64,000 nucleotides of DNA from Debaryomyces hansenii CBS767 (Eukaryota; Ascomycota; Pichiomycetes; Serinales; Debaryomycetaceae). The translations under genes and the position numbers were made by a program. The notes below the pieces were generated by a model, which saw nothing but the letters and a program-made list of their open reading frames with translations, was not told the DNA's origin and ran no database searches. The stretch spans positions 1,798,001 through 1,862,000 of the forward strand of contig NC_006047.2 of assembly GCF_000006445.2 (NCBI RefSeq). The letters are read 5' to 3'. Below are positions 8,107 to 17,885 of this stretch, in pieces; positions within the stretch are counted from its first letter, which is position 1; each line of letters starts with the position of its first letter.

Positions 8107-9549
8107 CTATCTAATTTCAGTAATCTTGTCTTGACTTGAGCATTTGCGCAATTCCTTGACAAAGCTTTCTCCCCAAAATCCAGACGTATACTTCGATATA
8201 TAATCAAATAATTTTTTGAAGTTAAGTTCCTTTTTCTCTTCTGGTAATGTCAAACTCTCTTTTATAGCATAACTTAATTCTTCTGTATTCCAAGGGTTAA
8301 CAACGATCGCTCCATTCAATGATTGAGCGGCACCTGCAAACTCTGATAAGATAAGAACACCCTTATTTTCTTGCTGACATGCAATATATTCATAACAAAC
8401 AAGGTTCATGCCGTCTCTTGTAGAACTAACTAAGCAAACATCAGATATATGATATAAACTGATTAATTCATCAAATGGGATGGATTTGTGCATGAAATGA
8501 ATTGGTACAAATTCAACAGTACCGAATCTTCCATTAATTCTACCTACTAATTCATTGACAGTTGCCCTCAAACTTTGATACTCTTCAACGTCTCCACGGG
8601 AAGGAACGGCAACTTGAACTAATATCACTTTGCCTATCCATTCGGGATTCTCAGTAAGGAAAATTTCAAATGCATGTAGCTTTTGGGGAACACCTTTGAT
8701 GTAATCTAATCTATCTACTCCAACTATAATCTTAGTATCAGTAAACTTTTGTTTTAATTGCTTAATACGGTCTACCACTTTAGGCTTAGTTACCCCCTCG
8801 GTAAACTTATCAACATCTATACCAATTGGGAAAGCACCTATACCAATTGATCTACCTTGATACTCAATTCCATTTGGTAATATATTAACATTTGAAACAA
8901 TTCTCGATACTGAAGATAAGAAATGCCTAGCGTAGTCGTACGTATGGAATCCAATCAAATCACAACTTAATACACCAACCAATATCTCTTCTCTAACGGG
9001 TAAAATTCTATAAATCTCCGAGGATGGGAATGGAGTATGAAGAAAGAATCCTATTCTTATATTTTTTTTCTTATTTTCTATTTCTTCTCGTAACATCTGA
9101 GGCAATAACATTAAATGGTAATCATGCACCCAAATCATATCGTTATCATCAACTTGCTGTGCAATTGTGATAGCAAACTTCCTATTCGCTTCGATATATG
9201 CGGCCCATGCATTTTCATCAAAATTCATTTCACCAGGATGGTAATGGAACAACGGCCATAATATACTGTTAGAAAAACCATTATAGTGTAAATCAGCAAT
9301 TGAATCACTCAAAAATATGGCAGTACAGTTGAATTTCTCCATTAAATCCTTATTAACCTTACTTTGTTCATCTTCCGGAATTTCAAGTCCTGGCCACCCT
9401 AACCATTGAAATTCCGTTGATTTCTTTAACCCTTGCAATGCCGTAACCAATCCTCCAGATGACATTGAATAGTCATATGTCCCGTTAGGCGATCGCTTGA
9501 TCGTAACTGGTAATCTGTTTGAAACTACTAACACTTTTCCTTTTATCAT
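8107..9549 (-). CDS. TPS1: Alpha,alpha-trehalose-phosphate synthase (UDP-forming)
   Basis: Makes trehalose 6-phosphate from UDP-glucose and glucose 6-phosphate in the cytosol, the first step of trehalose synthesis and a brake on glycolytic influx. The 480-residue protein covers a full GT20 domain: VVSNRLPVTI at the start, the SSGGLVTALQGL loop that binds glucose 6-phosphate, WPG, VHDYHLMLLPQ, GFFLHTPFPSSEI, GVDRLDYIKGVPQKL, and RDGMNLVCYEYIACQ, which contacts UDP. No phosphatase domain is present, as expected for Tps1 rather than Tps2 or Tsl1. Length matches the family (495 residues in baker's yeast). It is divergent from YIF1 across 228 bp. Confidence 0.97.
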   Translation of the reverse strand: MIKGKVLVVSNRLPVTIKRSPNGTYDYSMSSGGLVTALQGLKKSTEFQWLGWPGLEIPEDEQSKVNKDLMEKFNCTAIFLSDSIADLHYNGFSNSILWPLFHYHPGEMNFDENAWAAYIEANRKFAITIAQQVDDNDMIWVHDYHLMLLPQMLREEIENKKKNIRIGFFLHTPFPSSEIYRILPVREEILVGVLSCDLIGFHTYDYARHFLSSVSRIVSNVNILPNGIEYQGRSIGIGAFPIGIDVDKFTEGVTKPKVVDRIKQLKQKFTDTKIIVGVDRLDYIKGVPQKLHAFEIFLTENPEWIGKVILVQVAVPSRGDVEEYQSLRATVNELVGRINGRFGTVEFVPIHFMHKSIPFDELISLYHISDVCLVSSTRDGMNLVCYEYIACQQENKGVLILSEFAGAAQSLNGAIVVNPWNTEELSYAIKESLTLPEEKKELNFKKLFDYISKYTSGFWGESFVKELRKCSSQDKITEIR

Positions 9550-9777
9550 TTTACGTTTTCTATATAGACAGTTGTATAATAATTGAATAATTTGATTCAG
9601 TTATCTTTTAAAGGCTTATAAAATCGCAACTCTATATCATTGCTATTAATGGGCGGCAGGAAATCCATTTATTACTACATTGGGAAATCGACGAATAATT
9701 CATTTTTCAACCTATCTACAAACTTGACAGCTTTTAACAACTCTTAAACATCACCTATACAATCAAGCCTTTATATT

Positions 9778-10728
9778 ATGTATACTCCATATGGAAATGC
9801 TGCTAACATGCAGCAACAGCAGCAACAGCAGCAACAAAACTTACAGCATCCTCAACCTCAGCATCCATCATTTCAACAACCACAACAACATGCGCAGTAT
9901 GGTAATATGGGCCAGCAACCCCAAACACAACAATCGGGACCATATGCTAACTTTTTCCAAGATCCAGCAACTTCAATGGCAGCCCAGTTAGCGAAAAATA
10001 GTATTGGATCGTCAAATCAATATTTACAACAAAATTTTGGATCAATTATATCTGGAACTGGTGATCTCAACTACTATTTTAGAGTCAGTAACTCATATGT
10101 TTTTAGGAAGATTTTGTTAATATTGTTTCCATACAGAAATAAGAACTGGACCAGGTTCACTGCCGAAAATACTGGGACTTCAGGCAACACTACAAGTGTT
10201 GCATTCGCTCCCCCAAGTCAGGACATAAATGCACCCGATTTATATATCCCACTAATGTCCTTCATAACATACATTTTGTTGTGGGCCGTGTTTCAAGGAT
10301 TGAAGGGTGACTTTCATCCTCAATTGTTTGGGTATTTGGCGTCACAAACGTTAGCTTGTTCCTTCTTGGACATCTTGATATTTAAAGTCGGACTCTACTT
10401 GTTGAATTGTTCTACTCAAAGCTCATTATGGGATTTAATCAGTTTCAGTGGCTACAAGTATGTGACAATTATTACTTTGCTTTGTTGGAAACACTTAATC
10501 GGTGGTAGCTGGATGGTGTACTACGGAGTGGTTGTAGTCTTCACTACGAGTTTAGCATTGTTCTTAATGAGATCATTGAAATTCTTGGTCTTACCTTCGG
10601 CAAACACTGCTGCTGGAAGTTCTGCAAGTAACAGTATATCCAGTAAGCAGAGGAAGATTAGAATTCAATTCTTATTTGTTTATGCTGTTGTATTCCAATT
10701 TCTCATAGTTCTTTTTATGAGTAGATAG
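9778..10728 (+). CDS. YIF1: Yif1 family Golgi/ER-vesicle membrane protein
   Basis: A 316-residue homologue of Yif1, partner of Yip1 and the Ypt GTPases in COPII vesicle fusion between ER and Golgi. The first 65 residues are rich in Gln and Pro, with a nine-Gln run encoded by a CAG/CAA repeat at 9811-9837. The conserved core includes NYYFRVSNSYVFRKILLILFPYRNKNWTR and PDLYIPLMSFITYILLW, followed by about five membrane segments, the last ending at the C-terminus (FLFVYAVVFQFLIVLFMSR). Start chosen because MYTPYGNAA resembles the family N-terminus. The poly-Gln tract is probably variable between strains. Confidence 0.93.
   Translation: MYTPYGNAANMQQQQQQQQQNLQHPQPQHPSFQQPQQHAQYGNMGQQPQTQQSGPYANFFQDPATSMAAQLAKNSIGSSNQYLQQNFGSIISGTGDLNYYFRVSNSYVFRKILLILFPYRNKNWTRFTAENTGTSGNTTSVAFAPPSQDINAPDLYIPLMSFITYILLWAVFQGLKGDFHPQLFGYLASQTLACSFLDILIFKVGLYLLNCSTQSSLWDLISFSGYKYVTIITLLCWKHLIGGSWMVYYGVVVVFTTSLALFLMRSLKFLVLPSANTAAGSSASNSISSKQRKIRIQFLFVYAVVFQFLIVLFMSR
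9811..9837 (+). repeat. CAG/CAA microsatellite encoding poly-Gln in YIF1
   Basis: Nine consecutive glutamine codons of mixed CAG and CAA lie in the cytosolic N-terminus of Yif1. Such repeats change length by slippage. Confidence 0.75.
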
Positions 10729-11057
10729 TTTGAGTAGAGATTTCATTAATTACAATATAGAAATATTCTACATCCAAATTATGGTGAATATGTATAATCA
10801 CCAACGTAAATAGCTGATTATATTTATTGTCAGTCCTGAGACTAGTGTAACTTTTACGCGTAGAGCATCTAAAAAAAATCTCTGACGCGTAGATGGCTTT
10901 ATGATTCCTGCAAAAATTAGTATAGAGAAATCAAATATATTTGAAAACAACCTATTGCCTACTCTTTGATTGCAGAATATTCTGATCATTTGCTCCAAAC
11001 TATTCGATCTTTAATTGCATTTATCTAATATAGAACAAATATCAAGGTGATTATCAA
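10729..11057. other. POL2 promoter region (intergenic)
   Basis: The 329 bp between the YIF1 stop and the POL2 start. It carries two ACGCGT sites, annotated separately. An open frame on the opposite strand across these sites has no protein-like character and is ignored. Confidence 0.75.
10856..10890. promoter_or_regulatory. Pair of MCB boxes upstream of POL2
   Basis: ACGCGT occurs at 10856-10861 and again at 10885-10890, both times followed by AGA, 29 bp apart and 170-200 bp upstream of the POL2 start codon. ACGCGT is the established binding site of MBF (Swi6-Mbp1) in yeasts and drives G1/S transcription of DNA synthesis genes, POL2 included. Two perfect copies in this position are unlikely to be chance in AT-rich DNA. 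Confidence 0.8.
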
Positions 11058-14000
11058 ATGCCTTCAAAATATGGTAACGGGTCTGGAACAGGACGGTTTG
11101 TGAAGAACTCAACAATAAAGTCAGAGTTTAGGAATAATGGATATAACAGAGCAGAGGTAATTGATCCTCTGATTGCAAACAATCCCATGTTAAATGATTC
11201 TATACAAAAGCGAGAATTGGTTAACAGAATAGATCAGTTGGATTCTATTATGGGGTTTGACAGAATAGAACACGGTGAAATGGACGGTGCTAAACCTCGT
11301 AGAGGATGGCTAGTAAATATGCATGCTACAACAATACCTACTGATGAATATTTGGCCGGATACTCAGGAGTAGATTATTACTTTTTAGATGAAGAAGGAG
11401 GATCATTCAAAGCAACAATACGATATGACCCATATTTTTACTTGGTAGTTATACCAGGACACGAGTCTGAGGTAGAAGAAATGCTTAGAAAGGTTTTAGA
11501 GCCTTGCAGTTTGAAAGGATTATTAAGAGTTGCCAAGGAGGATTTATCATTACCAAATCATTTAGTGGGTTTAAAGAAAACATTAGTCAAGTTGAGCTTT
11601 CACAATGTTGTGGATCTTTTGAGCGCCAGAAGATTGCTTAACCCCATCATTAAAGATAATAAGATGAAAAGAGATACCAGAGATATATACCAAGTGATGA
11701 ATTTTAACAATGTAAATAATGCTAACGGCACGGAGATTCAAACTAATTTCAATGACAAAAGTACTGAACAGATTGCAGATCCTGCTACATTAATAGACGA
11801 CATTAGAGAATATGATGTACCGTATCATGTTAGAGTGTCAATTGATGAGAAAATCAGAGTCGGAAAGTGGTATAACGTTTTTGTTAAACACTCAGAGGTT
11901 AGATTAGAAGAAGATAAGGAAAAGATAGCTTTTGCCGATCCAGTGATTTTGGCATTCGATATAGAAACAACGAAAGCTCCTCTTAAATTTCCAGATGCAA
12001 AAACAGATCAAATCATGATGATATCTTACATGATTGATGGTGAAGGTTTTCTTATTACTAACAGAGAAATTATATCTGAAGATATTGAAGATTTCGAGTA
12101 TACACCAAAACCAGAATATCCTGGCTTGTTTACTATTTTCAATGAACCAGACGAGAAGATGGTCTTAGTAAGGTTTTTTGAACATATTAGGGATTCGAGA
12201 CCTACGGTTATTGCTACTTTCAATGGTGATTTTTTTGATTGGCCTTTTGTGGAAAAAAGAACAACTTTTCATGACATGGATATGTTTGAAGAAATTGGAT
12301 TTGCAAAAGATAATGAAGGTGAGTATAAATCGAAATACTGTGTACATATGGATTGTTATAGATGGGTTAAGAGAGATTCTTATTTACCTCAAGGTTCACA
12401 AGGTTTGAAGGCTGTTACTACTGCAAAATTAGGTTACAACCCAACTGAATTAGATCCTGAACTCATGACTCCTTATGCATACGAGAAACCACAACTATTA
12501 TCTGAGTATTCCGTTTCTGATGCAGTTGCAACATATTACTTGTATTATAAGTACGTCCATCCTTTTATTTTCTCTTTATGCACTATCATTCCATTAAACC
12601 CCGATGAAGTTTTAAGAAAAGGTACTGGTACCTTATGTGAAATGTTATTAATGGTTCAAGCGTATGAGAATGGGATAGTTTTACCTAACAAACATACTGA
12701 ACCAATCGAAAGATTCTATGACGGTCATTTGTTAGAATCGGAGACTTACGTTGGTGGCCACGTAGAATCACTAGAGGCTGGTGTTTTCCGTAGTGATTTA
12801 CCTAATGATTTTAAAGTTGATCCAACTGCAGTCGATGAAATATTAGGTGATTTACATAATGCCTTGAAGTTTTGTATTGAGGTTGAAAATAACAAAAAAG
12901 TTGAAGATGTTGAAAACTATGATGAAGTTTATAATCAAATTAAGGATAGTTTGGTTAATTTAAGGGAAACCCCTATTAGACATGAGAATCCTTTAATTTT
13001 TCATGTTGATGTTGCTTCAATGTATCCTAATATTATGACTTCAAATAGATTACAACCAGATTCGATGAAATCAGAAGAAGATTGTGCAGCTTGTGACTTC
13101 AATAGACCCGGTAAGAACTGTGATCGTAGATTGCCTTGGTCATGGAGAGGTGAATACTACCCTGCGGAAATGAATGAATATGGTATGATAAAGAGGACTT
13201 TACAAAATGAAACATTCCCTCCTGCAAAACCATGGCTTCCTGCTAAAACATTTGATGAGTTATCGTACTCAGAGCAAGCCCTGTTAATTAAGAAGAGATT
13301 GAGTGATTATTCTAGAAAAGTATATCATAGAATAAAGCAGTCCAAAACTGTTTCGAGAGAAGCGATAGTTTGTCAACGTGAAAACCCGTTTTATGTTGAT
13401 ACAGTTAGATCTTTTCGGGATCGTCGTTATGAATTTAAAACGTTGGTTAAAGTTTGGAAAGGCAAAACTGCAAAAATAGATAAACATGATACAATTGCAA
13501 AAGATGAAGCTAAGAAGATGGTAGTTTTATACGATTCTTTACAATTAGCACATAAAGTCATTTTAAACTCCTTTTATGGTTATGTAATGAGAAAGGGTTC
13601 TCGTTGGTACTCAATGGAAATGGCAGGTATTACTTGTCTTACTGGTGCAACTATTATTCAAATGGCCAGGTCTTTAGTTGAAAGGTTAGGAAGACCCCTT
13701 GAATTAGACACAGATGGTATTTGGTGTATTTTACCGAAATCATTCCCAGAAAACTATTATTTTAAATGTAAGGATGGTAAAAACATCTTTCTTGAATATC
13801 CCTGTTCAATGTTAAACTATTTAGTTCATGACAAATTTACTAATCATCAGTACCAAGACTTGGTTGATCCTAACACTTTTAAATACAAGACTAGATCTGA
13901 AAATTCAATTTTCTTTGAAGTTGATGGTCCATATAAAGCAATGGTCTTACCAACATCGAAAGAAGAAGGAAAGGGATTGAAGAAAAGATATGCAGTATTT

Positions 14001-17000
14001 AATGATGACGGATCGTTAGCTGAATTGAAAGGCTTCGAATTGAAAAGAAGAGGTGAATTACAATTGATTAAGAACTTCCAATCTGATATTTTCAAATTGT
14101 TTTTGGATGGGGATAGTTTAGAAAATTGTTATAAGTCTGTGGCTACGGTAGCAAATAATTGGTTGGACGTCTTGGATACCAAAGGAGGTATGTTAGAGGA
14201 TGAAGACTTGATTGAACTTATTTGTGAAAATAGAAGTATGTCTAAAAGTTTAGCAGAATATGGTAATCAAAAATCTACTTCAATCACAACAGCGAAAAGA
14301 TTAGGTGAATTTTTAGGCGAAGAAATGATCAAAGATGCTGGTTTAGCATGTAAATATATTATCAGTTCCAAACCAATCGGAAGCCCTGTCACAGAACGAG
14401 CTGTTCCAGTTTCTATTTTTTCCTCCGAGAAGAAAGAGTTTTTTTTGAAGAAGTGGTTGAAAGATCCATCTTTAGAGAATTTTGACCCAAGAAGTGTTAT
14501 TGATTGGAATTATTATTATGAGCGTTTAGCATCTGTTGTTCAAAAAATTATTTCTATTCCAGCAGCCTTGCAAGATATAAAGAATCCTGTTCCTAGAGTG
14601 CCACATCCAGAATGGTTACAGAAGAAGATTAACTCCAAAGAAGATAGTAAGCAACAATCATCAATTTCATCCTTTTTTGGCCAAGCTACAAAGAAGGAAG
14701 TATTACAGAAGCTGATTAAATCAATTCAAGATATTGAAGATTTTGGAGAGTTAGATGCCTCTATCCCCAAAGGAAGAGTTAGCAAGGTGACTTCAAGGAA
14801 GAGGAGGAACGGAAAGGCAAATAATGTTTCTGACTCTGAAGAAGAGGAACGAAACAATGCCATTTTGAATGGAGAATGCCCTTCAATGACAGAAGATTAT
14901 GCTGGATTTTTGCAATATCAAAAGGCTAAATGGAAAGTCCAAGAGAAAAACAGAGAAAGAAGAAAAAAGTTATTTGGCTCAAATGCAGAATCTTCACATA
15001 GGTCTTCAGTTGGCGGAATTATTCGAAGACAAGCCGAAAATATTGCTGGTTCTGATTGGGAAATTCTAGAATATAAAGCAGATCCATCCAAACCTGGTGA
15101 TATTAAAGTATATGTCCTGGCAAGTAATAAAGTACACTCGTTTACTTTCCATGTACCGAAAAAGGTATATGCTAGTTTCAAGACTGAATTATCTCCTAAG
15201 AAAGCTATTAGGAACTGTGAAATTGAAAAATCAACTGCTGTATTACCAAATGGTCACGATGGTTCTAATTTATACAAGTTAACCATGCCCGAAGAAACGT
15301 ATTTAGAGGAATCTACAAAAGTTGAAAGCTTGTTACAAGATTCGAATATTTTGGGACTTTATGAAACTCAGGTGGGAGCAGTAGAAAGGGCCATTATTGA
15401 TTTAGGTAACAATATCAGATTTGACGACACTAAAGTTGGTGCTTTAGGTAAAGGCTTGAAAAATGGATTTAACGTGAAGGATTTAATGAAAGTCGAAAGA
15501 GATTCTTATTTGAAGCGCTTTGGTATGGATATTATTTATTTTTTGCACCTTGTAACTAATAGTTACGAATTCTTTACTATATTCAAATCATGGGAAAATA
15601 CGGCATCTATATTTGTATTGAAGCCTTCTGCCAATGCTCAGGAATTACCATCAAATATGGATAAAATATATAGAGAAATATTTGAAGCTAAGAAGGACAG
15701 GTTGGGCAAAATGTACAGCATTATTGAATACCCCGACGAAATGAAGTTTGAAACTACATATTTCCACGATACTGCCAAAATATTTAAGAAGATGGACAAT
15801 TGCATAAGCAAAATATATGAGAGCAGAAGTAATAGAGCTTTACTAGCAGTTCAATCTCCTTATACAACGAAAGTCTTGAATCTTCTTAAATCAACATCGA
15901 GCTTTCCAACTATCAAAATGAACGTAAGTGAACTTTCATTACCTGCTGTTGGCTGGCAGTCGTTAATTATCAAAAGAGTTGTTAATCATTATTTTGTATT
16001 GGCATCTTGGATCAAAAAGTTGATTTCCTTAGCTAAATATGGTAATGTTCCATTATGTAATTTACAAATTGAGAATATGGGATATTTAATCGACATTGAA
16101 TATGCCAGAAGACTAAGTCAGAGTAATATAGTCTTATGGTTATCATCACGACCATTGCCAGATCATGGTGGGTTTGAAATGGATAAAGCCCAAGATTTTG
16201 AAAATTTAGAATTTCCGACTATCAATAACCCAGAAATCTATGAAACAGCTTGCTTAGAAGTTGAGATTGGTACGCTAACTATTAATACAATCTTGACTAG
16301 TGCATTAATTAATGAAGCTGAAGGAACTGACTTGGCTGATGATGCTGTTCAATTTGATAATAATAACGGAGCTTCTACAATTGCTGAAGATTCATTTTCC
16401 ACACCCGCATTAAGTATATTACGAGGAATGGTTAAAGATTGGTGGGATGATGCATTAAAAAATAATGATAATGCTGATTCTATGATGAATAACTTAGTAA
16501 CATGGGTACAAAGGTCAGATTCTCTTTTATATGATTATTCATTGCATTACCACGTCCATAACTTAACTACTAAGGCTCTATTACAGTTAATTGGTGAATT
16601 TAAGAGAATGAATGCTCAAGTCATCTTTGCTAATAGAAACAAGATGTTAATACAGACAACTAAAGTTTCTATCGAGAACTCGTATGCATATGGCCAATAT
16701 ATCCTTAAGGCTGCTAGATCAAAACCATTATTCAACTTTTTAGATTTAAGAATCGTAAAGTACTGGGATTTATTAGTTTGGATGGATGAATATAATTTCG
16801 GTGGTAGGTGCTGTACTGAGATAACTAACGACGAGGTGCAAAATTTGATACCTGTGAACAAATGGCAAATTACAAAATTTTTGCCGGTCATATTTCAAAA
16901 TGAGTTTGAAGATTGGCTAATTATATTCTTAGATTCGTTGACCAAGTTCAAGAACGACACATTGATCCCTGGTACTCAAACAGGTACGCCAAGAGTTACC

Positions 17001-17738
17001 CAGATTGCGCATATATTAAAGGGCCAGAAAAAGCTCGATTCAAATGAGACAGAAGAAGAGAGTATTTCAAATGGAGTAATGGAATTGTTCAGAAAGCCAT
17101 TACAAAAAAGGATAGAAAAATTGGCTCGCCGTCAAAACGAATCAATTCTTAATCCAGAATTAAGACAAGAATATGAATTTCCTAAATTGCCTGGTTCTTA
17201 TACAAGTATGAAGAATCCTTCTTTGGAATTAGTTAAGTTCTTGTGTGCTGTGTTTGGTTTATCGAGAAAGAGAAACATAGAAGTCAGACTTCTAAGAAGA
17301 GAATTATTATCAATTTTTGATATCAAGGAATTCAGTGATGAAGCAGCCTTTAAGAACCCGAGCAGCTCTTTGAAAATCCCGCATGTTATCTGTGATTATT
17401 GCAACTATATCAGAGATATTGATTTCTGTCGCGATGAACAAAAAAATATTTGGAATTGTAGTAATTGCAACAAGACGTACAATAGAGTGGCAATCGAAGA
17501 GGAGCTCGTAGCCCAATATAATAAGTTGCTAACGAAGTTTTATATTCAAGATCTTAAATGTTCGAAATGTCATCAAATCAAGAGTGATAATATGAGTGAG
17601 TATTGTAAGTGCTCCGGTAAATGGACGGAAACCTTAAAATATACAGAAGTCGATAAGAGACTCCAAATTTTTTCTAATGTTGGAGGATTTTTCAACTTAC
17701 AATTACTCAAAGGCATAATCGAAGAACTTGCGTTATAA
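11058..17738 (+). CDS. POL2: DNA polymerase epsilon catalytic subunit
   Basis: Leading-strand replicative polymerase with proofreading, full length at 2226 residues (2222 in baker's yeast). Seen in order: exonuclease motif LAFDIETT near 297-304; family B polymerase motifs HVDVASMYPNIM near 646, KVILNSFYGYVMRKGSRW near 835 and LELDTDGIW near 882, with the metal-binding aspartates present; a PCNA-binding box QSSISSFF near 1201; the inactivated C-terminal polymerase/exonuclease half; and two C-terminal Cys clusters (CDYCNY...CSNC near 2113-2138, CSKC...CKCSGKW near 2166-2186) that bind Dpb2 and checkpoint factors. ORC5 follows on the same strand after 147 bp. MCB boxes upstream suggest G1/S expression. 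Confidence 0.99.
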   Translation: MPSKYGNGSGTGRFVKNSTIKSEFRNNGYNRAEVIDPLIANNPMLNDSIQKRELVNRIDQLDSIMGFDRIEHGEMDGAKPRRGWLVNMHATTIPTDEYLAGYSGVDYYFLDEEGGSFKATIRYDPYFYLVVIPGHESEVEEMLRKVLEPCSLKGLLRVAKEDLSLPNHLVGLKKTLVKLSFHNVVDLLSARRLLNPIIKDNKMKRDTRDIYQVMNFNNVNNANGTEIQTNFNDKSTEQIADPATLIDDIREYDVPYHVRVSIDEKIRVGKWYNVFVKHSEVRLEEDKEKIAFADPVILAFDIETTKAPLKFPDAKTDQIMMISYMIDGEGFLITNREIISEDIEDFEYTPKPEYPGLFTIFNEPDEKMVLVRFFEHIRDSRPTVIATFNGDFFDWPFVEKRTTFHDMDMFEEIGFAKDNEGEYKSKYCVHMDCYRWVKRDSYLPQGSQGLKAVTTAKLGYNPTELDPELMTPYAYEKPQLLSEYSVSDAVATYYLYYKYVHPFIFSLCTIIPLNPDEVLRKGTGTLCEMLLMVQAYENGIVLPNKHTEPIERFYDGHLLESETYVGGHVESLEAGVFRSDLPNDFKVDPTAVDEILGDLHNALKFCIEVENNKKVEDVENYDEVYNQIKDSLVNLRETPIRHENPLIFHVDVASMYPNIMTSNRLQPDSMKSEEDCAACDFNRPGKNCDRRLPWSWRGEYYPAEMNEYGMIKRTLQNETFPPAKPWLPAKTFDELSYSEQALLIKKRLSDYSRKVYHRIKQSKTVSREAIVCQRENPFYVDTVRSFRDRRYEFKTLVKVWKGKTAKIDKHDTIAKDEAKKMVVLYDSLQLAHKVILNSFYGYVMRKGSRWYSMEMAGITCLTGATIIQMARSLVERLGRPLELDTDGIWCILPKSFPENYYFKCKDGKNIFLEYPCSMLNYLVHDKFTNHQYQDLVDPNTFKYKTRSENSIFFEVDGPYKAMVLPTSKEEGKGLKKRYAVFNDDGSLAELKGFELKRRGELQLIKNFQSDIFKLFLDGDSLENCYKSVATVANNWLDVLDTKGGMLEDEDLIELICENRSMSKSLAEYGNQKSTSITTAKRLGEFLGEEMIKDAGLACKYIISSKPIGSPVTERAVPVSIFSSEKKEFFLKKWLKDPSLENFDPRSVIDWNYYYERLASVVQKIISIPAALQDIKNPVPRVPHPEWLQKKINSKEDSKQQSSISSFFGQATKKEVLQKLIKSIQDIEDFGELDASIPKGRVSKVTSRKRRNGKANNVSDSEEEERNNAILNGECPSMTEDYAGFLQYQKAKWKVQEKNRERRKKLFGSNAESSHRSSVGGIIRRQAENIAGSDWEILEYKADPSKPGDIKVYVLASNKVHSFTFHVPKKVYASFKTELSPKKAIRNCEIEKSTAVLPNGHDGSNLYKLTMPEETYLEESTKVESLLQDSNILGLYETQVGAVERAIIDLGNNIRFDDTKVGALGKGLKNGFNVKDLMKVERDSYLKRFGMDIIYFLHLVTNSYEFFTIFKSWENTASIFVLKPSANAQELPSNMDKIYREIFEAKKDRLGKMYSIIEYPDEMKFETTYFHDTAKIFKKMDNCISKIYESRSNRALLAVQSPYTTKVLNLLKSTSSFPTIKMNVSELSLPAVGWQSLIIKRVVNHYFVLASWIKKLISLAKYGNVPLCNLQIENMGYLIDIEYARRLSQSNIVLWLSSRPLPDHGGFEMDKAQDFENLEFPTINNPEIYETACLEVEIGTLTINTILTSALINEAEGTDLADDAVQFDNNNGASTIAEDSFSTPALSILRGMVKDWWDDALKNNDNADSMMNNLVTWVQRSDSLLYDYSLHYHVHNLTTKALLQLIGEFKRMNAQVIFANRNKMLIQTTKVSIENSYAYGQYILKAARSKPLFNFLDLRIVKYWDLLVWMDEYNFGGRCCTEITNDEVQNLIPVNKWQITKFLPVIFQNEFEDWLIIFLDSLTKFKNDTLIPGTQTGTPRVTQIAHILKGQKKLDSNETEEESISNGVMELFRKPLQKRIEKLARRQNESILNPELRQEYEFPKLPGSYTSMKNPSLELVKFLCAVFGLSRKRNIEVRLLRRELLSIFDIKEFSDEAAFKNPSSSLKIPHVICDYCNYIRDIDFCRDEQKNIWNCSNCNKTYNRVAIEEELVAQYNKLLTKFYIQDLKCSKCHQIKSDNMSEYCKCSGKWTETLKYTEVDKRLQIFSNVGGFFNLQLLKGIIEELAL

Positions 17739-17885
17739 TTAGCATATGTATTTAAATTTCTATTATTTACAATATATACATCTTTAACAGTCAGATAATG
17801 CGTAAAATACTTTCTCGCGTTTTGAGATCAAAAGCATAAATTTTGCAAACTGATACAAAATAAAGAAGCGTCAATACGTTGAACA

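Noticed and set aside
10798..10998. 66-codon minus-strand frame in the POL2 promoter
   Set aside because: It overlaps the MCB boxes and has no protein-like pattern.
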